DNA from: an uncultured Blautia sp.
Lineage (GTDB): Bacteria; Bacillota; Clostridia; Lachnospirales; Lachnospiraceae
Assembly (NCBI GenBank): GCA_937893675.1
Contig: CALBGI010000075.1
Location: 1-64,000, forward strand
Direction: 5' to 3'
DNA: 64,000 bases
The notes below the pieces were generated by a model, which did not search any database, was not told the origin of the DNA, and worked only from the letters and a program-made list of their open reading frames with translations. Each line of letters starts with the position of its first letter. Position 1 is the first letter of the stretch. The position numbers and the translations under genes are program-made. Shown piece after piece: positions 25,076 to 33,189 of this stretch.

Positions 25076-25489
25076 CTATTGCATATCTTTCGCCGTAAAA
25101 CTCAACGGCAGTAATTCCTCCAGCTTATAGACCTTATAATCTGCCTCCGTCCTGGGAAGAATCACCTGAAAGCTCTTGGGATCACAAAATTCCGCCATCA
25201 CCTGGCGGCATATGCCGCAGGGCGCGCAATACTCGAAGCTGTCTGCCCCCATTGGCTTGCCCACAATGGCAATGGCCACAAAATCCCGTTTGCCCTCGTA
25301 CACTGCGCGGAAAAACGCGGTGCGTTCCGCGCAGTTGCATGCGCCGTAGGAAGCGTTCTCTATGTTACATCCCCCATAAATACTTCCATCGCTGCACAGA
25401 AGCGCCGCGCCGACCTGAAATGAGGAATACGGAGCATATGCTTTTTTCTGAGCCTCAAAGGCTTCTCTGATCAATCTCTCAATATCCAT
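25076..25489 (-). CDS. cdd: Cytidine deaminase
   Basis: 137-residue zinc enzyme converting cytidine/deoxycytidine to uridine forms. The catalytic and zinc motifs are NIENASYGACNCAERTAFF (Cys-Ala-Glu) and CAPCGICRQVMAEF, typical of the small tetrameric three-Cys class. Start behind GGGAGGCGGCT. It lies 17 bases after deoB, a logical pair for salvaging nucleosides. Confidence 0.96.
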   Translation of the reverse strand: MDIERLIREAFEAQKKAYAPYSSFQVGAALLCSDGSIYGGCNIENASYGACNCAERTAFFRAVYEGKRDFVAIAIVGKPMGADSFEYCAPCGICRQVMAEFCDPKSFQVILPRTEADYKVYKLEELLPLSFTAKDMQ

Positions 25490-25506
25490 AGCCGCCTCCC
25501 TGTTAT

Positions 25507-26682
25507 CTAGGAATTCTTGATCTGCTGCCAGAAGCTTTCGCCCTTGATCTCTCCGGAAACATCAAACATTTCCAGAACCGTTGCCGCGATATCTGCAAAA
25601 GAAGCCCTGGTTCCAAGATTGACTCCTGCTTTGATCGCCTGACCGTAAGCAAGGAACGGCACCCGCTCTCTGCTGTGATCGGTTCCCCGAAATCCCGGAT
25701 CGCACCCGTGGTCTGCCGTAATAAGTACCACGTCGTCCTCGCGCATATTGGCCATAAATTCTCCCAGCTGTCTGTCAAATACAGTTGCCGCATTGGCATA
25801 GCCGTCTACGTCATTGCGGTGTCCGTACAGCATGTCAAAATCCACCAGATTCACAAAGCAGAGGCCTTTGAAATCCTCCTTCTGAATTTCCAGGGTCTTG
25901 TTCATGCCGTCCACATTATTTTCAATGGAAACCGTCGTCTGGATGCTTTTTCCCGCAAAAATATCGTAAATCTTGCCCACGCCTCTGGACGCAAGACCGT
26001 TCTCCACCAAAACATCCATCATGGTGGGCGCCGGCGGCATCAGAGAAAAATCATGCCGATGCGGCGTGCGGGTATAATTGCCGCTTTCGCCCACAAAAGG
26101 TCTTGCGATCACTCTGCCCACACTGTGCTCTCCTGTGAGAAGTTCCCTCGCTGTGCGGCAGGCTTCATAAAGCTCCTCCAGCGGAACGATTTCCTCGTGC
26201 GCCGCAATCTGGAACACACTGTCCGCAGAGGTATATACAATAAAATCGCCGCTCTTTACATGCGCGTCGCCGTAGTCTTTGATGACCTCGGTCCCGGAAT
26301 ACGGTTTGTTACAGAGCACTCCCCTCCCGGTCCTTCTGGAGAACTCATCCAGAAGCTCCTTCGGAAATCCATCGGGATAAACCGGAAGCGGTTTTTCGGA
26401 AATAACTCCCGCAATCTCCCAATGTCCAATGGTAGTATCCTTTCCTTTGGAGCTCTCTGTCAGCCTTCCGAACGCGCCAACAGGAGCTGCTTCCTCAGGC
26501 CCGCAGTCCACACCGTCAATATTAAAAAGCCCCATTTTGCACATATTCGGCGTACTGTACTTGGGGGATGAGGTAATTGTCTTCAGTGTATTGCTTCCTT
26601 CATCTCCGAAATCGGCCGCGTCCGGCGCATGGCCGATTCCATAGCTGTCCAAAACAATGAGAAATACTCGTCTTACATCCAT
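25507..26682 (-). CDS. deoB: Phosphopentomutase
   Basis: 391-residue alkaline-phosphatase-superfamily enzyme interconverting (deoxy)ribose 1- and 5-phosphate. Metal ligands are visible in VLDSYGIGHAPDAADFGDEGSNT (phosphoacceptor Thr in the region SNTLKTI) and in ITADHGCDPGFRGTDHSRE. Length is normal. The start is preceded by TTAAGGAGGCGG. The deoB-cdd pair feeds nucleoside ribose into central metabolism. Confidence 0.97.
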   Translation of the reverse strand: MDVRRVFLIVLDSYGIGHAPDAADFGDEGSNTLKTITSSPKYSTPNMCKMGLFNIDGVDCGPEEAAPVGAFGRLTESSKGKDTTIGHWEIAGVISEKPLPVYPDGFPKELLDEFSRRTGRGVLCNKPYSGTEVIKDYGDAHVKSGDFIVYTSADSVFQIAAHEEIVPLEELYEACRTARELLTGEHSVGRVIARPFVGESGNYTRTPHRHDFSLMPPAPTMMDVLVENGLASRGVGKIYDIFAGKSIQTTVSIENNVDGMNKTLEIQKEDFKGLCFVNLVDFDMLYGHRNDVDGYANAATVFDRQLGEFMANMREDDVVLITADHGCDPGFRGTDHSRERVPFLAYGQAIKAGVNLGTRASFADIAATVLEMFDVSGEIKGESFWQQIKNS

Positions 26683-26748
26683 ATTTCCGCCTCCTTAAGT
26701 CTTTTCCCCATTTTAGCATATTCTCAGGTGGATTATCCACTGTATTAT

Positions 26749-26797
26749 AAAAAAAACCGCCCTGAAATTCAGCTTCATTGAATCCCGGGGCAGTTTT
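26749..26797 (-). terminator. Terminator after the spore-protein gene
   Basis: On the minus strand AACTGCCC pairs with GGGCGGTT, with a further inner stem (GGATTCA / TGAATTT). Eight or more T follow. TATAAT directly after the T-run could serve as the -10 box of deoB. Confidence 0.85.
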
Positions 26798-26798
26798 T

Positions 26799-26996
26799 CT
26801 AATTTGTCTGCTTTTTCTTTCGTTTTTTTGTCATCAGCCCGCCAATCCGGCCGGTCTCTTTTGCAGAAAGGCTTTTCCAGCCGCTCTCCAGCACCTGATC
26901 CAAAAGTCCCAGCTCCTCTGCAATTTCGTATTTCATTTTTTCTTCCGGCGAAAGCTCGCCTGACAGATACGCTTTTACCTCTTTGTCCTTGTTCAT
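26799..26996 (-). CDS. Small acid-soluble spore protein, alpha/beta type
   Basis: 65 residues from ATG 26996; the more upstream GTG at 27005 overlaps the ribosome site AAGGAG and is unlikely. The germination-protease site appears as KYEIAEELG, and the second conserved block is LSAKETGRIGGLMTKK, aligning with the SASP segment that binds DNA. The family coats and protects spore DNA. The very basic C-terminus KKRKKKQTN is longer than usual. A sigma-G-like promoter lies upstream at 27027-27056 and a strong terminator follows, so it is a single-gene unit. Confidence 0.87.
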   Translation of the reverse strand: MNKDKEVKAYLSGELSPEEKMKYEIAEELGLLDQVLESGWKSLSAKETGRIGGLMTKKRKKKQTN

Positions 26997-27026
26997 GTCT
27001 CGCACTCCTTATTTTTGTTTCTTCTG

Positions 27027-27056
27027 GAGTATGGACAAAAAGAACGTCTCTTATAC
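27027..27056 (-). promoter_or_regulatory. Sigma-G-like promoter of the spore-protein gene
   Basis: On the minus strand GTATA (27052-27056) fits the -35 consensus gHATR. After 18 bases CATACTC (27027-27033) fits the -10 consensus CATWHTA except the last base. Confidence 0.6.
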
Positions 27057-27059
27057 CTG

Positions 27060-27242
27060 CTATCTTGGAATGACAATGGCCGCTATGAGATAGGCCCAGA
27101 TTCCCGCACCCCCGAAGCAGGTGAGAAGGATCCACGCCAGACGCACCAGGGTCGGGTCAATGTCAAAATATTCCGCAATTCCGCCGCACACACCGCACAG
27201 CATATAGTTTACCGAAGATTTATACAGTCTTTTATTACTCAT
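27060..27242 (-). CDS. PspC-domain small membrane protein
   Basis: 60 residues, a complete PspC domain: LYKSSVNYMLCGVCGGIAEYFDIDPTLVRLAWIL, then the membrane segment ending GIWAYLIAAIVIPR. PspC proteins act in envelope-stress responses. It is the last gene of the PadR-DUF1700-DUF4097-PspC cassette, 29 bases after the DUF4097 gene, with AGAGAGGAG before the start. Confidence 0.94.
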   Translation of the reverse strand: MSNKRLYKSSVNYMLCGVCGGIAEYFDIDPTLVRLAWILLTCFGGAGIWAYLIAAIVIPR

Positions 27243-27271
27243 AATAGCTCCTCTCTTTTGCCTGATTGCCG

Positions 27272-28174
27272 TTATGCCGCAAAATCCACCTCAACAGATC
27301 CTGCGCCGCACTCCAGTTCCAGATATTTCTTTGCGCCCTCATTGCGGATGTTTTTCTCCATGCCAAGCGCGCTGTAGCTGTCCTCTCCCAGGAGTATTTC
27401 GCCTGCTTTGCACTCCAGCTGTGCATTCCAGTCTGTCTGCGCCCCGTCAAGAGTCAGATTCATCTCGCCCATACCGCATTCGCCTTCCACGCTGTCAGCA
27501 GTCAGAGCTTCCACGGTAAGAGCGCCTGTGCCCACGCTGAAGCCCGCCTCACGAGCCACAATTTTTTCAAGTCCGTCAAAGGTTCCGGCTCCCACAGACA
27601 CATCCAGCTCATCGGCCTCCACAGCACCCATCGTCACAGTCCCTTTCTCTACCTCGATGTCCAGCTTGCGAAAACGGCTGTCCTGCGGGTAGAACACCTG
27701 AATGACGCGGCCTTCCTCTGCCCTGCTGTTGCTTTCAATCTCCACACCGTTCTCGTCTGTGTGCACCCGCACAGCTTCCTCCGGATCATCGTAAATTTCC
27801 ACACGGACAACACTTCCCTCGTAGGGCTCCATGCTCAGATCATCATAGCGGAGAGAAAGCTCCAATTCTTCCACATGCTCCAGCTCGTATACACGGCTTG
27901 CGTCTTCCCCGGAAGATTCCAGCACCTTTGCGGATGCATGTTCTCCATTCCAATCGTCTTCCTCCCAGTCATCGTCGTCCCAGTCATCGTCCCATTTATG
28001 CGTTACGGCCGTCACCGACTCTCTGCCCATATGCTCCAGCCTGTTTTTCATATGCCGCAGAAAATTCACACTTTCTGTCGTAGCCCCCATGGCAACACCG
28101 GCAGTGGTAAAACCAATTCCGCCTACAACCAGAACCAGGGTTAAGATCAGCATTATTTTCACGAATTTTTTCAT
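27272..28174 (-). CDS. DUF4097-type beta-repeat envelope protein
   Basis: 300 residues: signal anchor MKKFVKIMLILTLVLVVGGIGFTTAGVA, an acidic/Trp-rich spacer (KWDDDWDDDDWEEDDWNG), then a right-handed beta-repeat domain (e.g. LDIEVEKGTVTMGAVEADELDVSVGAGTF and LTVEALTADSVEGECGMGEMNLTL). The beta part faces outside the membrane. Its start overlaps the DUF1700 gene by 4 bases (ATGA type), so translation is coupled. Exact function unknown; the context is the PadR-controlled stress cassette. Confidence 0.88.
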   Translation of the reverse strand: MKKFVKIMLILTLVLVVGGIGFTTAGVAMGATTESVNFLRHMKNRLEHMGRESVTAVTHKWDDDWDDDDWEEDDWNGEHASAKVLESSGEDASRVYELEHVEELELSLRYDDLSMEPYEGSVVRVEIYDDPEEAVRVHTDENGVEIESNSRAEEGRVIQVFYPQDSRFRKLDIEVEKGTVTMGAVEADELDVSVGAGTFDGLEKIVAREAGFSVGTGALTVEALTADSVEGECGMGEMNLTLDGAQTDWNAQLECKAGEILLGEDSYSALGMEKNIRNEGAKKYLELECGAGSVEVDFAA

Positions 28175-28902
28175 ATTTCTCTACCTTCCTTTCTCGGTCT
28201 GTGGAGAAGATTCCCACAGAAATCTGTTATTTTTCTCAACAGTTTCGGCAGAATACGCAGCGCCAGCCATACCAGAAGCGTAAGGATCAAAATTCCTCCC
28301 GCCAGCATCAGACAGCCGATTCCTATAGTGAGAAGTCCTGCTGCCGGATAGGTGAAGCAAAGGCCGATCCCTGCTGCCATGCAGGCAATGCCAGCCACCA
28401 GAAGTCCCAGCATACATGCTCCCGCTATAAACACCGCCAAAAACGGAGCCAGAAGAACCGCAGCCAAAACTCCAAAGATTCCGCCTGCGCCGCCGATGAT
28501 CAGCGGTGAAAGGAATACCAGCAGGATCAGCAGCAGAATCGTTCTTGCGTTGCTGCGCTTCGGTTCCCGATATCCCCGCTCAGCACGGCTTTGTGTTTTT
28601 TTTCCGTTTTCATCATCTCGAAAATCGTTTCCCGGATACTTTACATCCTTTTCCTCTCTCGTGTCGCGATAACCGTTTTCTGTGTATTCGCCGTAATCTT
28701 CACTGCCTTCATTCAGGTCCGCTTTGATGATCGCGGCAACCTTGCCCGGGCTTCCCAGCTCCCGGATCACAGCAGCCTCGTTTTCCGGCCCTGCTTCATC
28801 GAAATAGCTCTCGTAATAGTCAAGAGCCTCCTGCCTTTCGGCTTCGGATATATCGGAAAGCAGTTTTTTCAGCTGTTCCATAAACTGCGTTCTGTTCATC
28901 AT
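28171..28902 (-). CDS. DUF1700-family membrane protein
   Basis: 243 residues. The N-terminal cytoplasmic helical domain is MNRTQFMEQLKKLLSDISEAERQEALDYYESYFDEAG, the hallmark of DUF1700; a charged linker follows and then several membrane segments (about 120-220). It overlaps the PadR stop codon (ATGATGA). DUF1700 proteins are usually encoded between PadR and DUF4097 genes, as here; they may act as membrane partners controlling the adjacent DUF4097 protein. Confidence 0.9.
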   Translation of the reverse strand: MMNRTQFMEQLKKLLSDISEAERQEALDYYESYFDEAGPENEAAVIRELGSPGKVAAIIKADLNEGSEDYGEYTENGYRDTREEKDVKYPGNDFRDDENGKKTQSRAERGYREPKRSNARTILLLILLVFLSPLIIGGAGGIFGVLAAVLLAPFLAVFIAGACMLGLLVAGIACMAAGIGLCFTYPAAGLLTIGIGCLMLAGGILILTLLVWLALRILPKLLRKITDFCGNLLHRPRKEGREI

Positions 28903-29219
28903 TGTATTCCTCCCTCAAACATCCTGGATATTTTTGTGGAATAATTCTTCCACTCAATCTTATACAAGTTCAGCTGTGCTGCGCCTTTCTCCGTCAGCTT
29001 ATAGTATCTGCGGTTGCGGCCCGCATATGCCTGGTCATAGACCTCCAGGCAGTCATCTTTCTGAAGTCTGCGCAAAACCGGGTACAGTGTAGATTCCGAA
29101 ACATCCAGTACACCTCGGACATCCTGGGTAATCTTGTAGCCGTAGGTTCCTTCCTCGTCCTGTGAGACCACCGCCAAAACAATGGCATCCAGAAGGGCGG
29201 CTCCTGTGTTAAATACCAT
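28899..29219 (-). CDS. PadR-family transcriptional regulator
   Basis: 106-residue winged-helix repressor: LDAIVLAVVSQDEEGTYGYKITQDVRGVLDVSESTLYPVLRRLQKDDCLE, then the wing GRNRRYYKLTEKGAAQL. The start is behind AAGGAGTGAGGGC. It is first in its operon, whose promoter contains a palindrome and direct repeats, probable self-binding sites. Confidence 0.95.
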   Translation of the reverse strand: MVFNTGAALLDAIVLAVVSQDEEGTYGYKITQDVRGVLDVSESTLYPVLRRLQKDDCLEVYDQAYAGRNRRYYKLTEKGAAQLNLYKIEWKNYSTKISRMFEGGIQ

Positions 29220-29308
29220 GCCCTCACTCCTTGTCTGTTATAATCTGTATCTTATTTTTCCAAACAAAATAATATTGTTTCGTTATGTAATATTGTTTTG
29301 TTGATAAT

Positions 29309-29338
29309 ACTATATATTATATAATATAGTTTTGTCAA
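29309..29338 (-). promoter_or_regulatory. PadR-operon promoter with AT-rich palindrome
   Basis: TTGACA (29333-29338) and TATAGT (29309-29314) on the minus strand with an 18-base spacer. The near-palindrome ACTATAT...ATATAGT (29309-29330) fills the spacer and -10. Two direct copies of AATATTGTTT (plus strand 29271-29280 and 29289-29298) lie downstream. PadR binding at either is plausible. Confidence 0.65.
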
Positions 29339-29366
29339 CAGTATTTTGAAATAAATTTGCTTCCTG

Positions 29367-29372
29367 TATAAT
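29367..29372 (+). promoter_or_regulatory. -10 box of rsmF
   Basis: TATAAT 30 bases before the rsmF start; no convincing -35, although TTTTGA lies 17 bases upstream. Confidence 0.45.
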
Positions 29373-29401
29373 ATATCCAAAACCAGAAAGGATTTTACCC
29401 A

Positions 29402-30814
29402 ATGACACCAATCTGTCCCCCTGTTATCCCCTCCACCTTCCTTGCACGTATGCAGGAAATGCTTGGCGGGGATTATGACGATTTTATAAAAAGCTACGAA
29501 AACTCCAGAACCTTTGGCCTGAGAGTCAACACAGCCAAAATTTCCTGCGAGGAATTTGAACGCCTGGTTCCCTTTCCTGTAAAACGGATTCCCTGGATCA
29601 AAAACGGCTATTTTTATACAGAGGACGCACGTCCCTCCCGCTGTCCGCTGTACCAGGCCGGACTTTACTACCTTCAGGAGCCAAGCGCCATGACGCCTGC
29701 CGCCAGACTTCCGGTCATGCCCGGCGACTACGTTCTGGATCTGTGCGCTGCCCCCGGCGGCAAGGCAACCGCTCTGGGCGCTTCTTTAAATGGCGAGGGA
29801 CTTCTTGTGGCAAATGATATCAGTGCCTCCCGGGCGCGGGCGCTTCTGCGCAATATTGAGCTCTTCGGCATTTCCAATGTCTTTGTGGCAAATGAAAAAC
29901 CGGAGAAGCTGGCAAAACTTTTTCCGGAATACTTTGACAAGATCATGTTGGACGCCCCCTGCTCCGGCGAGGGAATGTTCCGCAAAGAAGAAGCGCTGGC
30001 CAGAGACTGGACGCCGGAAAAATCAAAGGAGCTTTCCCTGATCCAAAAGGATTTGATCCTGAAGGCCGCCGATATGCTCCGCCCCGGCGGTATGCTTTTG
30101 TACTCCACCTGCACCTTTGCCCCGGCAGAGGACGAAGAAACGGTTTCTTACCTGCTGGAAAAACGCCCCGATATGGAGCTTATCGATATGGAAGGATACG
30201 AAGGCTTCTCCAGCGGCATTCCCTCCTGGGGAAACGGCAGCGAGGCTCTGAAAAAATGCGTGCGGATTTTCCCCCACAAAATGGACGGAGAAGGACATTT
30301 TCTGGCTCTTTTCCAAAAATCCGGCCAGAGCACTCCCTGTGCCGCCTCTGCCGCGCCCCGCGCCAGACTCCCCAAAGACGCACGAAACTATCTGGAAACC
30401 TTTTTTGAAGAAATCGGCCTGAAAACCCTGGGCGGCAGGCCCTTTGACTGGAACCGCGTCGAGGTCCGTAAAGACAGCCTCTACTATCTGCCTCCGGCAG
30501 ATACTGATTTTCGCGGTGTGACCTTTCTCAGAAACGGACTGTTTCTGGGGGAACTAAAGAAAAACCGCTTTGAACCCTCTCAGCCTCTGGCCCTGGCTCT
30601 GCACAAAGAGGATGTAGACAGCCGCATTTCTCTGGCTGTTTCTGACGAACGGCTCACACGGTATTTAAAGGGCGAAACCCTCTCCATTCTCCCGGAGGAG
30701 GCTGCCCACCCAAAAGGCTGGCAGCTGCTCTGTGTGGAAGGCTTTCCTCTTGGCTTCGGAAAGCTCGTCAACGGAATCCTGAAAAACAAATACCCTGCAG
30801 GCTGGCGTGTATAA
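29402..30814 (+). CDS. rsmF: rRNA (cytosine-C5) methyltransferase, RsmF/NOL1-NOP2-Sun type
   Basis: 470 residues. SAM-binding motif VLDLCAAPGGKATAL (about 110-124), catalytic Cys in DAPCSGEGMFRKEEA (about 182), helper Cys in YSTCTFAPAEDEE (about 234). The C-terminus (about 350-470) is the RNA-binding extension found in the RsmF/YebU group. It should methylate a cytosine in 16S rRNA. Start behind AAAGGATTTT. Single gene, with its terminator overlapping the stop codon. Confidence 0.93.
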   Translation: MTPICPPVIPSTFLARMQEMLGGDYDDFIKSYENSRTFGLRVNTAKISCEEFERLVPFPVKRIPWIKNGYFYTEDARPSRCPLYQAGLYYLQEPSAMTPAARLPVMPGDYVLDLCAAPGGKATALGASLNGEGLLVANDISASRARALLRNIELFGISNVFVANEKPEKLAKLFPEYFDKIMLDAPCSGEGMFRKEEALARDWTPEKSKELSLIQKDLILKAADMLRPGGMLLYSTCTFAPAEDEETVSYLLEKRPDMELIDMEGYEGFSSGIPSWGNGSEALKKCVRIFPHKMDGEGHFLALFQKSGQSTPCAASAAPRARLPKDARNYLETFFEEIGLKTLGGRPFDWNRVEVRKDSLYYLPPADTDFRGVTFLRNGLFLGELKKNRFEPSQPLALALHKEDVDSRISLAVSDERLTRYLKGETLSILPEEAAHPKGWQLLCVEGFPLGFGKLVNGILKNKYPAGWRV

Positions 30815-30835
30815 CACCGGCCCGCAGGGCTTTTT
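30793..30835 (+). terminator. Terminator of rsmF
   Basis: CCCTGCAGGC and GCCCGCAGGG pair (one mismatch) across the stop codon, followed by TTTTT. Confidence 0.8.
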
Positions 30836-31229
30836 ACTTTCTGCCTTTTGCCATGGAAAAATCATGGGCCTCTTTCACCCAGCACATGAGTTCTTCATCC
30901 ACATCCTCCGGGGAATACACTGGAATGTGATGCGTCCAGCGACGAGGATACGGCTCGGTCGCCACGGCGATCCGCGAGGATTTCAGCTCACAGGGAAGCC
31001 CCAGCGTCACCAGAAGGAATTCTCCCGAAAATCCCGGGATTTTCCGCTGCGGCAGCGAAACTGCAGCAAAATTGTACCGTTCAGAATAAGTGATCTGCGT
31101 TTTCTGCACCCGCACCTGCACTCCTTCAAATGCCTCTGTCACTTTCTCGTCAAATGCCGCAAACACCGCAAAAAGCTCCGGCTTTTTCTCAAAAAACTGC
31201 ATGGCTGCAAGGCTGCCTTCTTTGTTCAT
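30834..31229 (-). CDS. DUF5655-like protein
   Basis: About 131 residues from ATG 31229. The visible core is VRVQKTQITYSERYNFAAVSLP, with the Lys-Thr-Gln pattern of the DUF5655 domain, and the C-terminal VDEELMCWVKEAHDFS. It is short and soluble with no signal peptide. The ribosome site AAGGAG abuts the ATG, so the start is uncertain; the frame is open upstream to 31325 and a later Met exists at 31187. Function unknown. Confidence 0.65.
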   Translation of the reverse strand: MNKEGSLAAMQFFEKKPELFAVFAAFDEKVTEAFEGVQVRVQKTQITYSERYNFAAVSLPQRKIPGFSGEFLLVTLGLPCELKSSRIAVATEPYPRRWTHHIPVYSPEDVDEELMCWVKEAHDFSMAKGRK

Positions 31230-31311
31230 CTCCTTATCCCTTCTTTCTTGATATTTTCTTATGAAACTGCTGCTCCGTATGCCACGGATATGAAATTGAT
31301 AAACGGGATTT

Positions 31312-31692
31312 TTATTCTTTGCCATTCAACAGTTGATTTACTCTTTCAACTGGAAATCGGTCTTCCATGTCAATTATTTCAAACAAATTTAGCGGCAATT
31401 CTTTTTCTCCGATCAGCGTAAGATATTCATCGACAGCCCTGCGGTCAATCATAATTTTTCCATGACCAGCCCAATGACGATTGCTCTCTTTCTTTTTCAA
31501 ACCAGAAATCCAATATTCATCGCCGTTTTCAATATCCACATAGTTTGAATATCCACCATTATATTTTTGAAAAGCATGGTCATTAAAGTAAATCGTTTTC
31601 TTGGTTTTTGAAGTTTTCACATATCCAATCCATGCTGGGCCATCATCAGAATAGCCGGTTTTCAGTTCCACATACATTAAGTCTCTGATCAT
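31312..31692 (-). CDS. Conserved-looking hypothetical protein
   Basis: 126 residues from ATG 31692, preceded by AGGAGTGATAGAA; the frame opens to 31776, but without a better site. The N-terminus MIRDLMYVELKTGYSDDGPAWIGYVKTSKTKKTIYFNDHAFQK looks like a compact beta domain. No signal peptide or catalytic motif is recognised. It lies 82 bases upstream of the DUF5655-like gene on the same strand and is divergent from the MATE gene. Confidence 0.7.
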   Translation of the reverse strand: MIRDLMYVELKTGYSDDGPAWIGYVKTSKTKKTIYFNDHAFQKYNGGYSNYVDIENGDEYWISGLKKKESNRHWAGHGKIMIDRRAVDEYLTLIGEKELPLNLFEIIDMEDRFPVERVNQLLNGKE

Positions 31693-31760
31693 TTCTATCA
31701 CTCCTGACTTTATATCCTGCACAATAACACGCACAGATTTCCCGCAACAGTTTTCCCCTC

Positions 31761-31789
31761 TTGACAACGGTTTCATTTCCCGTTAAAGT
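31761..31789 (+). promoter_or_regulatory. Promoter of the plus-strand MATE gene
   Basis: TTGACA (31761-31766) and TAAAGT (31784-31789), spacer 17 bases, 44 bases before the start codon. Confidence 0.65.
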
Positions 31790-31832
31790 GAACCACAAAC
31801 GCAGATTTTTATTTACGAAAGAGGAATTTTTT

Positions 31833-33164
31833 ATGATGATTCAGTTATCCGACCATTTTGACTACAGGCGGCTGCTCCGGTTCGTTTTTCCCTCCATTAT
31901 CATGATGGTTTTTACTTCCATTTACGGCGTAGTGGACGGGCTTTTCGTCTCAAATTTCGTGGGCAAAACCTCGTTTGCCGCAGTCAACCTGGTCATGCCC
32001 TTTATCATGATCCTGGGCGGTGTTGGTTTTATGCTCGGCACCGGCGGCAGTGCCCTGGTTGCCAAAACTCTCGGTGAGGGGCAGTCTAAAAAAGCCAACC
32101 GCTACTTTACTATGATGGTTTATCTGACCCTGCTTCTCGGCGTGCTGCTCTCCGTCATCGGCATTGTGTTTATGCGTCCCATTTCCATTTTATTGGGCGC
32201 AACAGACCGCATGCTCACAGAGTGTGTGATCTATGGCCGCACGGTTCTGTTTTTTAATACAGCCTTTATGCTGCAGAATGTATTCCAGAGTTTTCTCATC
32301 ACCGCAGAAAAACCAAAGCTTGGACTGTGGGCTACCGTGGCTGCCGGCCTTTCCAACATGGTTCTGGACGCCCTGTTTATCGCAGGCTTTCACTGGGGCG
32401 TTGCCGGCGCGGCCCTTGCCACCGGACTCAGCCAGTGTGTGGGCGGCGTTCTGCCTCTCCTGTATTTTCTTCGCCCCAACAAAAGCCTTCTGCGGCTGAC
32501 CAAAACAAAGCTGGAAGGCATCGTGCTTCTGAAAGCCTGCTTTAACGGTTCCTCCGAGCTTATGAGCAATATCTCCATGTCCCTGGTGAGCATGCTCTAC
32601 AATTTTCAGCTGATCCGCTTTTCCGGGGAAAACGGGGTTGCCGCTTACGGAGTCCTCATGTATGTACAATTTGTTTTTGTGGCTGTCTTTATTGGTTACG
32701 CCATCGGAAGCGCCCCCATTATCGGCTATCACTACGGCGCCGGAAATCACGCGGAACTCAAAAATATGCTTCGCAAAAGTACGGTTCTCATGCTTGCGGG
32801 CGGCCTGATCATGACGATTCTGGCCGAAGTACTGGCCCGGCCTCTTGCAGGAGTTTTTGTCGGTTATGACGCAGAACTGTTTTCCATGACCGTTCACGCC
32901 TTTCGTCTGTTCGCCTTCTCCTTCCTCCTTGCAGGAATGAACATATTTGGCTCTTCCTTTTTTACAGCCCTCAACAACGGCGGCGTGTCTGCCGCCATCT
33001 CCTTCCTGCGAACGCTGGTGTTCCAGATGCTTTCTGTCCTGATCCTTCCGGTATTTTTCGGCATTGACGGCATCTGGTGGGCGATTACGGTAGCGGAGGT
33101 ACTGACCTGCCTGGTGACAGGAATTTTTCTGTTTATGCTGCGCAGAAAATACCATTATATGTAA
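31833..33164 (+). CDS. MATE-family multidrug/cation exporter
   Basis: 443 residues from the ATG at 31833, placed behind AAAGAGGAA; the upstream part of the frame overlaps the promoter. Twelve hydrophobic segments in two homologous halves; the N-terminal signature FVFPSIIMMVFTSIYGVVDGLFVSNFVG and ATGLSQCVGGVLPLLYFL are typical of the MatE fold. It uses a Na+ or H+ gradient to export organic cations. Substrate unknown. No clear terminator before the convergent SpoU gene 25 bases away. Confidence 0.93.
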   Translation: MMIQLSDHFDYRRLLRFVFPSIIMMVFTSIYGVVDGLFVSNFVGKTSFAAVNLVMPFIMILGGVGFMLGTGGSALVAKTLGEGQSKKANRYFTMMVYLTLLLGVLLSVIGIVFMRPISILLGATDRMLTECVIYGRTVLFFNTAFMLQNVFQSFLITAEKPKLGLWATVAAGLSNMVLDALFIAGFHWGVAGAALATGLSQCVGGVLPLLYFLRPNKSLLRLTKTKLEGIVLLKACFNGSSELMSNISMSLVSMLYNFQLIRFSGENGVAAYGVLMYVQFVFVAVFIGYAIGSAPIIGYHYGAGNHAELKNMLRKSTVLMLAGGLIMTILAEVLARPLAGVFVGYDAELFSMTVHAFRLFAFSFLLAGMNIFGSSFFTALNNGGVSAAISFLRTLVFQMLSVLILPVFFGIDGIWWAITVAEVLTCLVTGIFLFMLRRKYHYM

Positions 33165-33189
33165 AAAACATTTCTTCTGTTTTCTGAAC

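Noticed and set aside
26713..27135. A 140-codon minus-strand frame overlapping the spore-protein gene
   Set aside because: Another frame encodes the recognisable SASP with its ribosome site and promoter; this one has no support.
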